From Fragum whitleyi (taxonomy: Eukaryota; Mollusca; Bivalvia; Cardiida; Cardiidae), in assembly GCA_948146395.1 (NCBI GenBank), contig OX411556.1, positions 33,633,056 through 33,697,055 on the forward strand: a stretch of 64,000 nt of DNA, written 5' to 3'. This document shows, one piece after another, positions 33,761 through 45,862 of the stretch; position 1 is the stretch's first letter; every line of letters starts with the position of its first letter. Both the position numbers and the translations under genes were made by a program. The notes under the pieces are model-generated. The model was not told where the DNA came from, made no database searches, and saw nothing but the letters and a program-made list of their open reading frames with translations.

Positions 33761-33839
33761 TCGAGGGTTCAGCGCAAAACGGTATTAAGTGTCTATACAA
33801 TATATAGACACTAAGTATAGTCTTGCGCCGAACCCTCGA
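33761..33839. repeat. 79-bp hairpin
   Basis: TCGAGGGTTCAGCGCAAAAC at left pairs with GCGCCGAACCCTCGA at right; inner arms 'taagtgtctata' and 'tatagacacta' pair around CAATA. Confidence 0.65.
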
Positions 33840-34149
33840 TTTATATATAATTCAGTCATGTGGCGGCGACTGGAGTACTCAACAATAGATTCCTGTTATT
33901 TATATCATCAGTATTACCATTGCATACTTTCCTAGTCTCCAGCTGCTATTCGACTGAGATATACAATTATCCTCCCGTTTGTCTAAGATAATTAATTTAT
34001 TCAAGAACATTCAACGTAGAACCCTGATGTTTGTAATGATTATAGATATCAATAGTACGGATCTGCAGATAACAAATTTAATGTCATGAAACAAGGTAAT
34101 TAATTGCCATATGCCCAGTTCAAACCCTCTGCAAAACTTAACCCAAAAA

Positions 34150-34374
34150 AGTTATGAACATCGTGTAATTGACACTCAATCGGATCAAAATCATTCTTAA
34201 TCGCTCACTCAGCACCCCATAATTAATTTGAAATTTGGTCAAATTCTGATCAGTAGTTTCAGAGAAGATTTTTTTGTAGTTCTTTACGGACAGACGGACA
34301 GACGAACGGACGGACGACGGACATTCGTCGGACACAATAGCTTACCTTGAGCGCTTTGCGCTCAGGTGAGCTAA
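34150..34374 (+). mobile_element. HINE-like 3'-end fragment
   Basis: 'acggacagacggacagacga' tract, then the hairpin GAGCGCTTTGCGCTC and AGGTGAGCTAA, the 3' end of the GCTCACCTGAG family. Its left part contains a stretch shared with the CAGTTAGTTAC-type MITEs ('aatcgctcactcagcac'). Confidence 0.5.
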
Positions 34375-34516
34375 TAACATACAAGTAATTTTATCATACA
34401 TCGCGAAACGACCAACCATGAACTTTTCAAAGCATTAAATATGTACGCTATTTAAGAGAGTTATAGGCTGATAATAACACATTTTATCATTAGATCTTAA
34501 CGCGATTTTAATTGAA

Positions 34517-34792
34517 GCCGCCGTCATAGCGCAGTTGGTAGCGCGTCGGACTGTCAATCTAGAGGTCCCGGGTTCGATTCCCGACGGCGGCATTCATTCT
34601 TTCCGACTATTTGTCTCTCACCAATGGGTTGATAATAGTAAACCTATGTGAGATAGCAGCTGGAGACAGGAAAGAATGTAATGGTAGTACTGGTGTGAGA
34701 CATACCAGGGATCCATTGTTAGGTGCTCCAGCCGCCGCGATATAACTGCAATAATGTTGAAAGCGGCGTTAAACCCCATTCAGTCAGTCAGT
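34517..34792 (+). mobile_element. tRNA-derived SINE, full length (best head)
   Basis: The head at 34517-34592 has a perfect 7-bp acceptor stem (GCCGCCG with CGGCGGC) and a good T-arm (GGGTTCGATTCCC), and an A-box-like TAGCGCAGTTGGTAGCG; the D-arm spacing and anticodon stem (around GTC) are irregular, so it is a SINE head rather than a working tRNA gene. Body and tail (CAGT)n follow. An imperfect 11-bp duplication flanks it (34503-34513 and 34793-34803). It resembles molluscan V-SINE/RUDI-type SINEs by organisation; exact family not verified. Confidence 0.88.
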
Positions 34793-34884
34793 CGATTTAA
34801 ATTACGTTAGAATACATACCCCCCCCCCCCCCTACACACACAACAACAAATTATTACATAAATTATACCCCTATAAATTATACG

Positions 34885-35095
34885 TATAGTTATAGTTCAT
34901 ATGCGCTCCGCTTAGGTTATATCGCGTAAATTGTCAGAATATGGACTATAACTGTTTTACCGATCGACTTATTTTTTTACCAAATAACTCAAGCTCCAGT
35001 AGGTTGTTTGTCAATCAATGATGTCATTCAATTTCGTTGCGTCATACATTCTTCAATCAAATCGACGTAAACGTTAAAGGGGAGGAGCGAATTTA
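34885..35095 (+). repeat. Repeat Y, plus copy
   Basis: 'tatagttcatatgcgctccg', 'gttatatcgcgtaaattgtc', 'accgatcgacttattttt', 'atgatgtcattca', 'cttcaatcaaatcgacg'. Inverted partner at 36488-36730. Confidence 0.6.
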
Positions 35096-35222
35096 AGCGT
35101 TATCGAGTTTCATTTGTATTTCGTCATTTGGCGAGACAGTTTCAGTGGATTAATTACCCTGTAGTCGCATTTGGGGATGAATACATATTGGTTGCAGCTA
35201 ATTATGTATTTTATATTCTATT

Positions 35223-35419
35223 TACCGATCGCCCTATTTTTTCCGCCAATGAAAAGCCGCTTTTTCGTTTGAAATTCAAAAAATATATCCCATAACCTGA
35301 CGATCTGCTCGAATAAGTGAGCTACGTGACTCTAAGTCATAATGGGCGGGGACAACATTCAAAAGCAAACAGTGACGTCATAATTATTATTGTATGATGA
35401 AATGTCTCGAAAGACCCTT
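35223..35419 (+). repeat. Repeat X, plus copy
   Basis: 'accgatcgccctatttttt', 'ccaatgaaaagccgc', 'ctgctcgaataagtgagc', 'cataatgggcgg', 'cagtgacgtcat'. Inverted copy 37531-37722 and second plus copy 37811-37980. Confidence 0.6.
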
Positions 35420-36032
35420 CACTTGTAATTGAGTCTGTATAAAAATTTTTTTTTCATTATCCTTTCGAAGTTGTGTTTATACACAATTGTTCATTAAAAG
35501 AAGGAGAAATTCTTAATTAATTGGTCTACATATAAATCAAGAGACGATTAGGCTGATATAACTGAGTCTGATTTTAAATCATCAATGTACATGTATTCTG
35601 AAGTAAGAATAAGATCGACGAGTTTGCTCGAGCCAAGTCTTTCTTTACTCCCTATCGCCTTTTCAAATTGAGACAAAAAGAAAAGATGACAGGGTTGAAA
35701 CGATATAAAATCTGTTGTTGTTGTTTTTTTTTTATAGAAATACTTAATAGATCTATCTTTTGAAACACAGTTTTATTAAGTAAAGAAAAAGGACACGGCT
35801 TTAGACATGTAGCCATAATATTTGAAGAAAAAAAATTATATTTAGACATGCATCAACAAATCGACTGAAGCATGTTAGGCCTATGGCAGCTGACCAATAT
35901 CGTAAAGCCAGCGTGATCGGTTTAACTGTGACGTATCAAAACTTGGTGACTACAGTTTTTCAACCCGTAATCTATGTTGCTTACGTACGTCTTGATGCTA
36001 ACATCATATAATTGAACAACACTATGTCGTGG

Positions 36033-36306
36033 TTTTGTTTGTTTATATGGGGTTAACGCAGCTTTCAACAATCTTTCAGTAATATCGGGGCTGCAGTGGC
36101 ACCTAACAATGAATTCATTGTATTTTCTAAGACCAGTTTTAGACCTACCATTACAGTTATCCTAGCCTCAAGCTGCTATCCCACGAAGGTCTACGATAAT
36201 CAACCCGTTGGTTGGAGACACATAGTCGGAAAGAATGAGTGCCGCGTCGGAGATCGACCGAGGACCTTTTGAATGATAGGCCTACGCGCTACACGACTGC
36301 TCGGCT
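36033..36306 (-). mobile_element. SINE, diverged, minus orientation
   Basis: 'cagctttcaacaatctttca', 'gtggcacctaacaatgaatt', 'ggtctacgataatcaacccg', 'gtcggaaagaatgagtgccg', then a degraded head ending 'acgcgctacacgactgctcg'. Confidence 0.75.
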
Positions 36307-36487
36307 GAATATTGCGCGGTAGATAACTGTTTTTCTTCCAATACAAAATCCCTACGAAAGAGGGACATAATGCACTGAATAGATCACAAAAAGCATAAGC
36401 TGCAACCACGGGTTTATGTATACCGAACGTTCTCACCTGATTTTGTTTCGCCAAATAACAGAATATTTACAAAAACCCGATAGCGAT

Positions 36488-36730
36488 TAAATTTGCTCCT
36501 CCCACTTTGTTTACCTCGATTTGATTGAAGAATGTATGACGCAACAAAAATGAGTGACATCATTGATTGACGCGCAACTCATTTGATCTACCGTTATTTG
36601 TCGAAAAAATAAGTCGATCGGTAAAACAGTTATAGTTCATATTCTGACAATTTACGCGTATAACCTTGCGCTCCGCTAACGCTCCGCTTAGGTTATATCG
36701 CGTAAATTGTCAGAAATGAACTATAACTAT
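36488..36730 (-). repeat. Repeat Y, minus copy
   Basis: Reverse of 34885-35095: 'tcgatttgattgaagaatg', 'tgacatcattgattgacg', 'aataagtcgatcggtaaaac', 'attctgacaatttacgcg'. An extra palindromic stretch ('gcgctccgctaacgctccgc') has been added. Confidence 0.6.
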
Positions 36731-37530
36731 TACTTAGAAAGCTATGCCCATCTATGAGGATTTTATTTGTGAGAAAATACAACTTACGTATCGCGTGAAT
36801 GTTTGCAACAAGTAGTTCATTGTGCAAATAAAATCGCGCCCCAAAAGTTATCAGCCCTTTGTCTAGGTTACAAAAACCTTTGCGAACGATAATAATTTGA
36901 ACCCTGCTTTGCTGATTGATACACGTTTAAAGCGGAACACCATTTCGCGAACGTTTTAGTTTTGAACGCGGGGAAAGACTTGATACCCCATTGAAACTTT
37001 ATCTTTAAATGGGTCTCGCAGTTCAAGTTTCGAAACTAGTCAGCTTCCATGGACACAAAATGCTTCAAAGAATTTAATTTTGCATATCCAACTCTTGGTT
37101 CTGCTCCAATGTTTTAGCCTGTATGCATCCTTTCATATCACCAAACCTAAACACCGTGTCGGTTGAGTTTTTAACCCGTGTGACGAATGTACTGCAATTT
37201 TCGCGAAACCCGTCGAGATTAGAAATGAATATGTATTTTTGAATTTGCAGAATAAATAAATTACAAGTATTCACGTTAAAACAAGAAGTAAGATTCTAGA
37301 TCATTTCAAGGTTGAAGTCTTTTTTATGTCAACTTAAAAGGGTGTTACGGGAAGGTTCGATTCGAGTCTACTTTAAAATCGGAATCAGTATATCATTTCA
37401 GTCCTCTCTCTGTTGGTTTACATGCATATTATAAAAAAAATCTCCGTTTTTTCTTATAATTTTAATTTTAGGTTTGTTGAAAACGCAACAGAAATACTTA
37501 ATAAGAGTTTTCACTCGCTCGAAAACAAGT

Positions 37531-37722
37531 AAAGGGCCATTCGAGACAGTTCACTAGAAAATATGACGTCATTGTCTGGTTTGTTTTTAGGTCTCCGCCC
37601 ATAATGACCTAAAGTCATATAGCACACTTATTCGAGCAGATTGTCAGGTTATGCGATATATTTTTTGAATTTCAAATGAAATAGCGGTTGATCATTGGCT
37701 AAAAAAATAGGGCGATCGGTAA
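37531..37722 (-). repeat. Repeat X, minus copy
   Basis: 'atgacgtcattgtctgg', 'cgcccataatgacc', 'cacttattcgagcagattgt', 'aaatagggcgatcggtaa', the reverse of 35223-35419. Confidence 0.6.
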
Positions 37723-37810
37723 ATTTTCTTAACATGCGCATGTATTGTTATGTTAATGGTCTTTTACAATTTAAATGCTCTGGGTGTTTGGGACGCACAG
37801 CAAAGTCTCT

Positions 37811-37980
37811 ATCGATCGCCTTTGCTTTTTAGCCAATGAAACTTAACTATTCAAAAAGTATATCCACCACACTTTCTGCTCAACCAAGTAAAGTCTATAG
37901 TAATTGGGTCATAGGGGGCAATGACTGTGAAATCCAGACAGTGACGTCATATCGAGTCTGGTGAACTGTCTGCAACGAGG
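37811..37980 (+). repeat. Repeat X, second plus copy
   Basis: 'atcgatcgcctttgcttttt', 'agccaatgaaac', 'ggtcatagggggcaatgac', 'cagtgacgtcatatcgag'. Confidence 0.5.
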
Positions 37981-38451
37981 GTCTATTTTACCCTAAATTC
38001 GGCGATATATTTTTCGAATGCGATGGTGATAATTTCGGCAAATCTTTATGCACAAAATAATCTTCACTCTGGTAAAGGTCAGTTCTACAAATTTAAACGT
38101 TGATGAAAAGGTTATCTAGGGCATTGTATTGGGTTTCGATTTAAGTTAAGAATATTACAGCATCGGCTTGATTATTATCACATAGCCTATTGCTTAAACA
38201 TGTTTCTACAAGGTACGGACGCATTACACTTACTGGTGAATTGAGGATGTTAAACTTACGAAAATTGTTACATACGCTGAAAAGACGCCATGAATTTGTT
38301 TTGTACCCGGTGCATAGGCTTTGCATACGCTCTTTACTTCGAAGGCCCACCTACTCAAATTTCGTCCGCTCAGAAAGCTTTGAGCGCTTTCTAAACCTTT
38401 GCTCTTCCGCCGTGTCCGTTTTGCACACCCCTTGTCCCTGTTTGGCAGTCA

Positions 38452-38581
38452 GACCAGCCCTGCGTTCAGTTACCAAAACGCCTGTTATTTTCGAAAATGA
38501 TACCGCGCTTTGCACGCAAATGCTTGTGTTGGGCAAATTTGCAAATTGTTTCTCGAACGTTTTCATTCAGAAGGCAGGGCA
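38452..38581. repeat. Foldback repeat (CCTGCGTTCAG family)
   Basis: 'agccctgcgttcagttacca' and 'ttttcgaaaatgataccgcg' at left; 'gtgttgggcaaatttg' and 'cattcagaaggcagggc' at right. The open frame across it is a by-product of the hairpin. Confidence 0.5.
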
Positions 38582-38599
38582 GACCTCGAGGCCTGAGAT

Positions 38600-40312
38600 T
38601 CGTGATTAAAATTTTACTAGTATCCTTGTATCATGACTTGTGATTACGTAAAATTTGTAAACACTAACTGGCCAAACCCTGTCATATGTTTACGATTAAA
38701 ACGTTTGCAGAACGTTAAAGCAACGGTACCATGCTAAATGGAAATCCCCATGTGGAGATCCGTTCTAAAACTAAGCTAACTTTTGTCACCAAGAACTTCT
38801 TACAGCAACAGCCTTCGACTGCAAGAGATTGTGTCTTGTTTTTGTGTAGTAGGTTTACTGTACTAATCTACAAAACGAATTGGATTGTAAAACAATTGTA
38901 TGTGACTTCGGCTAATCTATCAATTTCAAAACGGTAAAGAGACAAATCCGATTTATATTTATTATTGTATACCCCTACCTATCTGGGAACTTTTGCATGA
39001 TGTAGGTAAGCGGTATTTCAACCAGTCATGCGTTTCGAATATCAAATCGTTCCCGAGCGCTTCCATTTTGAACCTCAATTGAGACAGGCTTGAAATGGAT
39101 ATTGCTGATGTCTTTTCTAACCTATTCATTGGTTCTTATTTTTCGGGGATATTGGATATAGGAAATATATGTCAATTCAATATTGTTATCGGTCATATTG
39201 ATGTGCGTGAATAAACATGGTTCGAAAATACGCGTTAATTATTACCATGTGAATATCATAAATCGTCTGAGGCCGCTCAAATGTTTTGGGTGGAATCGTG
39301 ATTCTTTAACAACCTTGTTAAAAATCACATCTTTTTTCTGTCTATCTGTTAATATTTTGATGTAGAAAGGTATCTTGTAAAAATCAAAGACCCCATGGTT
39401 AAAACGCCGCGATTATTCAATGACATAGGACGATAGGGTAAACATTTAAATGATAGTATTCTGATATATTACAAGAAGTCGACCTGCTATCCGATTCTGA
39501 AACAGTTCGTAAAACTAGTCTGACATTAACCTGGCGCTCAATCTGTAGAAATGCGAAATTTTAGCTTATAAATTGAATTCAACGAAACAACTTGATTTCA
39601 CAGGAAGTTGCCTTCTGCAACGGGACAAGCCGTTGTCTAAGAAAACCATGCTAATGATATGTTTACAATCAATGTAATGAATAATTATGTTCAGAGGTTC
39701 ATAAAGTGCTGTAAATGATTATCATTTATATTTCTTGATCAATATGATTAACGATTCCCCTGTTTTTCGCAAAAAAAAAAAGAAAAGAATCCTAATCGAA
39801 AACGCCAAAATGTTACTACAGAGTCATGTAGGCGTTTTCATACATAATTTCTTATTTTGCGCTCGTTTAAGTAAGGATATTTTACCCTTCCCTTGAGCTA
39901 TATTCGTACACTACTTTTTCTATCGTTCGTACACTGATTTGAAATTGTCTGCTATAGGCCGTACACCGGTAGATTTTTTCCTATCTAAATATTCCAAAAA
40001 CAAAAAATAATCTCGCAGTAAAATTTAGTATGTAAAATCTTTGGACAACAAAGAAAGTATAGCAAAGTAAATCGTGGGCCAGTTACGTAAAATATGGGCA
40101 TTTTCATTCGATTTCGCAGAAGGCGAAGAAAATTGTCAGTGATTAGACGGTTTATTTTCCTTTATTCTATGACAGAAACAAATTATATCATGTTTTCCAA
40201 AGAGACAAACATAACCGACTACCTCAGTGGTGTAAATTCGTTTTTCACTAAGTAAAATCACAACAAACACAGAAATAATAAAAGAAATACTAACCATGGA
40301 TCCCACTTCGTA
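38600..40312. other. No gene; right subterminal zone of TIR interval
   Basis: Mostly featureless AT-rich sequence. The part from about 39900 to 40000 holds the inward-facing GTGTACG...ATAG motifs belonging to the 54-bp TIR element. Confidence 0.5.
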
Positions 40313-40799
40313 GATATTTCCCTCGACTCACTAATCGCTATATCCGGTGTACGTTGATACACGGTGGTGAGATATAAAAAAAGAAAAAAAAATCTCTGAA
40401 AACTTATGAAACTTCACGGAAATTATGCTTGGTGTATGCTCTTTAAAATTCCTTCAATTTATCCTTATTGGGATGATTTGGATTGGCGATATGGGCTGTC
40501 GAGTCACTTTTGAAAGGCCCCGTGTAATTAAATATGAAATCAAGGTGCTGTAAGTACTGCAATGGTGCGGTACTGAATGATTTAAATGATTATTGTTGAG
40601 TCGGCAGTTTTCATATGTTGTTTTTTTTGAAAAATCAGCCCGAACCAAATTTGTTGTTATATATGAGGTTAGTACATTTACGTCACGTGTCACCAAATTC
40701 ATTACTGGCTTAACAAAAGTCAAAGATATAAAGAAGACAAACATTACAGTCAAATATGTTGCCTCTAAAGTACTAAAAAACATTTACCCTCTTTAAACC

Positions 40800-43700
40800 T
40801 TGTATCAGATTTCAAGACAAATATTCTGACGAAGATGCAGAAACTTCAATCCAAGAGTGCACTCAAGGATTTTCATAAATTTGACCCCTCAACCTCATTT
40901 TGACCCCACTTAACCAAATTTCGAACTTGACATAGGTTTCATAGAGACATACATTCTGACTAAGTTTCAGGACATTTGAGAAACTAGAGTCGCTTGAGCG
41001 CCTGATCCGCTCCACAGGCCTGAATATCCTGATAATGATTATAGGATGATAAGGCTGTATAAAACAAGGACCATTCCAGTGTAATTTGTTTGAAATCCAA
41101 AAATAAAAATTTCAACACTAACAGAATGTTACTGCACAATATACAGGTCATTTATCTATAAAATTTTGATTGTAGATCTTTTTCATTAAACACTTCTATA
41201 AGGGTGTTACTTCACAATAATTGTTTGTCATCAAAACAAAATTCTAACTAATGATAATAAGTAGTAAAATATTAAATCCAATTCTATTCTGCCCACTGCC
41301 TTAGAGTGCAGTCAACTCGGCTCTTTTTTCCCCACTCTGAACCTCAGTAAGGTCAGTTTACACCACTTAATTGTACTCTTTGTGCAGTCACCCTTTGTTC
41401 TACTAAACTGACCAATTCTCAGGGGTTATTTTAGGCTCCCTATTTACCTAATGTTTCTTCACATTTGGATTCCAATAAAGCTTATGTTCCTTCTAACCTA
41501 CAATCTTTACACCTATTAAATTTAATGAGTCTAAAAAAATATTATTTAGGTGATACCAAAAATGATCAAATATTCACTTTATATGTTGAAATGTCCTCTG
41601 CCAATAAAAAGCATGCTGTTCATCTAATCAAACATTTTTTGCAGCCAGATACAACTTTACAGATTTAAAATTACCATAATATTTGGTTGAAATCCATCTG
41701 TTTAAACCTTGAAAAAAGGTTTGTTTTACCCTATATTGGATATTACACTGTATAACATATCAAAAGAAATGACCTCTGACAATAAAATACATATTTTGCA
41801 TCTGATCACAAAATTTTTTTGCAGACTGATAAAGGATCACTATAGAATCATTCAATAAAATTGGTTAATGTCCATCAGTTAGATTCTGAGAAAATGATTT
41901 TCAAAATTTTCATTATACAACATATAGAGAAATGACCTCCGCCCATAAAACACTTATTTCTCATCTGATCACAATATATTTTTACAGACTTGTAAAGGGT
42001 CACTAAAGAATCATTCAAATGAAATTTGGTTGATATCCATTGCTTAGGTTCTGAGAAAATGATTTTCAAAGTTTCCACTATATAACATAAAGAGAAATGA
42101 CCTCCACCAATAAAATACATATTTTGCATCTGATCACAATATTTTTTTGTAGACTGATAGAGGGTCACTCAAGAATAATTCATGTGAAGTTTGGTTTATA
42201 TCCATCAATTAGTTTCTGAGAAAAGCCACCTATTACCATATATGGAAATTAGCAACACCTACTAAAGCCATGATTTTTAACCGATTAAAATTCTTTGAAG
42301 GAATCTGATAGAGGGTCACCCAAGGAACATTCCTATGAAATTTGATTGAAATCCATCCAGTACTTTATGAGATGAAGATTCTTAAAGTAAAAGTTTACGG
42401 ACAATGGACGCACTGACGGATGCACAGAAAAAGGACACCCCCCATGACAATAGCCTGCTGGCCTTTCAGCCAGTGGAGCTAAAAAAGGTGGCCTCTAGAT
42501 TGTTCACAAGACTTTTCTAAAATTTGACCCCTTTACCGAATTTTTTACCCCACTTGATCCATTTTGGTACTGGATTTAATGCAGACAAACATTCTGGCCT
42601 AAGTTCTAATCCTTTGAGCCAAAAATGGAGCCTCTAGGTTTTTTGACCCCATGACTCCATTTTTGACCCAACTTAATTTTGACTAAGATTTCAATGAGAC
42701 AAACATTCTGACCCAGTTTCTAAGTATTTCAACCAAAAATGTGGCCTCTAGAGAGCAAACAGAGTTTTCCAAAATTTGACCCCTTGAACCCATTTTTGAC
42801 CCCACTTGTCCAAATTTCAAACTTGACCAGATTTAATGAGGACTGTCATACTTAATGTGATCTTAAGAGTGTTCAAAAGGGTTTTCCAAAATTTGACCCC
42901 TTGACCCCATTTTTGACCCCACTTGACCCAATTTTGAACTTGACCTAGATTTCATGTAGATAAACAGTCTGACCAAGTTTCAAGACATTTGAATAAAAAA
43001 TGTGGCCTCTTGATGCAGTAAATGTTTTCTTAAGATTTGATCCCTTGACCCCATAACACCCAATGACAATTTTGATCTATATTTGATGGATACAAACAGT
43101 CGGACTAAGTTTCAAGACATTTGGGCCAAAAATTTGACCTCCTGAGTGCACACAAGATTATTCTAAAACTTTAACCTTAATCCCATTTTTGACACGATTT
43201 GACCCAATTTCAAACTTGACCAAGATATGATGGAGACAATCATTCTGACCAAGTTTCAAGATAATTGAGCAAAAAATATGGCCCCCATAGGTTTTTCTTA
43301 AATTTGACTCCTTGACCCCACTTTTGCCAAAACTGAGTTACTTCAGCTTGTCGATGAAATGTGTTCTCTTTCCCTGTGCATGTTAATCATATTGATGATG
43401 CACTTATTTACATGTAAATGTTAACAATAATTACTGACTTACTTTTGAAGGAACCCTTGGAAAATATTGAAATATGAACTCTCCCTTTCATGCCACAGCT
43501 AAGCAATGCCTAGCTGGGTGAAAAATAATGCAAAATGCCAAAAATCACAGATTGCTTTGCCATCCTCTGTATTTAATAAGTGCATAATGATCTTTTGGTT
43601 ACCAAACCAATCTATTTTATTTTTTTAATTCTTTTTCTCCAGGTCGTGAATTTTCTTAGCTAGATATTAACCACTATATTATTTTAAGTTTTTTATCCAC

Positions 43701-44940
43701 TGCTACCAAATTTCAGGTTGACTGGCAAAATATGTGGCCTCTAAAGTCAATCTGCATTCAATGATTTTCTAAGATTTGTACTCCTGACCTAGTTTTTAAC
43801 CCCAGTTGACCAAATATCGAACTCAAACGAAATTGCTCCAATTCAATAATTCCAACCGAATTCCAGGTTGGTTGGTCAAAAAATGTTTTCTCTAGAGTGC
43901 ATACAAGGTTTTTCTAAGATTTGACCCCTTGACCTAGTTTTTGTCTTGAGTAGACCCAATTTCGAACTCATCCGCAATTTCATCAGGACAATTATTCTGA
44001 CCAAATTTCAGGTTGATTGGGCAAAAATTATGGCCTCAGGATTGCATAAAATGTTTTTATATGGTTTGACCCCTGTGACTTAGTTTTTGACCCGTGTTAA
44101 ACCAATTTCAAACTCATCTCAGACTTCATGAAGACAATCATTCTGTCCGAATTTCAGGTTGACTGGGAAAAAGAAATGTAGCATTCAGAGTGCATACAAG
44201 GTTTTTCTAAGATCTGATCTCTGGACCTAGTTTTTGACCCCAGTTGACCCAATTTAGAAATCAAGGGAGATTTCATCAAGACAATAATTCTGACCAAATT
44301 TTTGGTTGATCAGGCAAAAAATGTGGCCTCTATAGTACATATAAGGTTTTTCAAAGATTTTACATGTGACATATCTTAGACCTCAGTCGACCCAATTTGA
44401 AATTAGTCTGAGATTTGATCAAGACAATCTTTCCGACCAAATTTCAGGTTGATTGGGCAAAAAATGTGACCTATAGAGTGCTTACAAGGTTTTTCTAAAA
44501 TATGACCCCTGTAATGAGTGTTTGACCCCTGCTGACCCAATTTCAAACTCATCTGAGAATTCATCAAGACAATCATTCCATGCAAATTTCAGATTGACTG
44601 GGAAAAAGAAATGTGGCCTACAAAATGCATACATGGTTTTTCTAAGATTTGATCCCTGGACCTAGTTTTTGACCCCAGTTAACCCAATTTCAAACTCGTG
44701 CGAAATTTTATGAAGACAAGGTTTTTCTAAGATTTGACTCTGTGAACTTGTTTTTGACCCTAGTCAAACCAATTTTGAATATGGCAGAGATTTGATCAAG
44801 AAAATCATTCTGATCAAATTCAGGTTATTCTGGCGAAAAATGCAGCCTCTGGAATGCAAACAAGGTAAATGTTGACAACAGAAAGGGCAGGACAGAGGAC
44901 AGACATCCACCTAACCACACTTTGTGCTCAGGTGAGCTAA
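40800..44940 (+). mobile_element. HINE-like element with long tandem array, 5' end unclear
   Basis: 3' end CACTTTGTGCTCAGGTGAGCTAA at 44918-44940. Interior is a long array of diverged units containing 'tttgacccc', 'acccaatttcaaactca', 'gacaatcattctgaccaa', 'tttcaggttgattgggc', 'tgtggcctctagagtgca'. It is interrupted by the nested element at 40983-42482. Confidence 0.55.
40983..42482 (+). mobile_element. HINE-like element nested in the array
   Basis: 5' end ACTAGAGTCGCTTGAGCGCC then GCTCCACAGGC; 3' end hairpin GCTGGCCTTTCAGCCAG, GGAGCTAA. Interior has ~130-bp repeats ('ttctgagaaaatgattttc', 'agagaaatgacctcc', 'tgcatctgatcaca'). Flanks rejoin the host unit ('aggacatttgagaa' + 'aaaaggtggcctc'). 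Confidence 0.65.
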
Positions 44941-44944
44941 AAAC

Positions 44945-45860
44945 AGTCCAAGTATTCTAGCTAACACGATTATCCCTACTTTGGCAGAAGGCAAAGATCA
45001 GCCTGCAAATTTGTGAAGTCTGACCAGAGTCTATACCTGTTTTTTCCTTACGAAAAATATATTTTCTGAATAAATACCAACAAAAATTTGTGCATTCAGT
45101 CCTTTTAGAACTTTGACTTTAAGGCAACTATAACATTTCTATTGTAGCTAGGCTCTAAGGATACTAGTATCAATGTCATAGGACTCTCTCCTCAGACACG
45201 GATTAAATGAACATAAAAATACACATATGAGTTATATATTTTGATTTATTTATCTCCATTTGTTTTCATAGTTATTTAATTTATAATTTATTTAACACAA
45301 TATCTTGGATAAATGATTTGTTACTTAGACTGTATAACAAGGGCACCAACTACAGGTGCCTACGCTCAGCTGTTGGTTGCTGGATAGTGGAAAAAAAGTT
45401 TTAACCCTTGTCATGCTGAATTCAAATCCTCTTTCAGAACTGCACTTATATCAAAGTACTGAAAGCCCCATAATCAAAGGGTGAAGGGCACATGATGTGC
45501 AGTCTGATGTTAGTCTACATCCCCTGTTTTTCACTTTCAACCAGATTTGTTAATAGATTTAGTTTTTCAATTAAAATTGACCAACAATTGGTACTTTCAG
45601 CGCTTTTTGCCCTTTGATTTGATGAAAATTTTTACCCAAATTTTATCCAGCATGACAAGTGTTAATACCTTTTTAATACTTTCATTTAAGGAATTCAAAA
45701 GGCGGAATATCAATGATCACAATGATTTGTTGGGCAAAATAGATCAAAAGACCTCAATACCTGCTTGTTGTCATATATCACAGTTTGCTTCAAACATAAG
45801 CCCTGCATCCAGGATAGAAAAAAATGCTTGTAGGTTTCTCAATTTTAGACATCGCTTTTC
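44945..45860. other. No gene seen
   Basis: The open frame at 45547-45987 runs into the MITE at 45863 and has no domain character. Around 44990-45010 'gcaaagatcagcctgcaaat' resembles an inverted stretch at 61680-61740. Confidence 0.5.
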
Positions 45861-45862
45861 TA

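Larger units (their letters stand above)
32510..40366. mobile_element. 7.86-kb interval bounded by perfect 54-bp TIRs
   Basis: Left arm 32510-32563 and right arm 40313-40366 are identical over 54 bp when one is inverted (begin CACCGTGTATCAACGTACAC). Inside each arm are three copies of GTGTACGnnnnATAG, pointing the same way relative to the arm (left: 32916-32990 region; right: 39905-39965 region). This is the layout of a DNA transposon with transposase-binding sites. No target duplication is obvious and no transposase is recognised; the interior is filled with SINEs and other repeats. Confidence 0.6.

Noticed and set aside
34517..34592. tRNA gene (acceptor stem and T-arm look good, anticodon region GTC)
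   Set aside because: D-arm spacing and anticodon stem are irregular and the same head occurs in several SINE copies with body and tail; it is a SINE head.
38190..38609. 139-codon open frame as a gene
   Set aside because: Its second half is the foldback repeat at 38452-38581; overlapping frames are open on both strands as expected from a hairpin.
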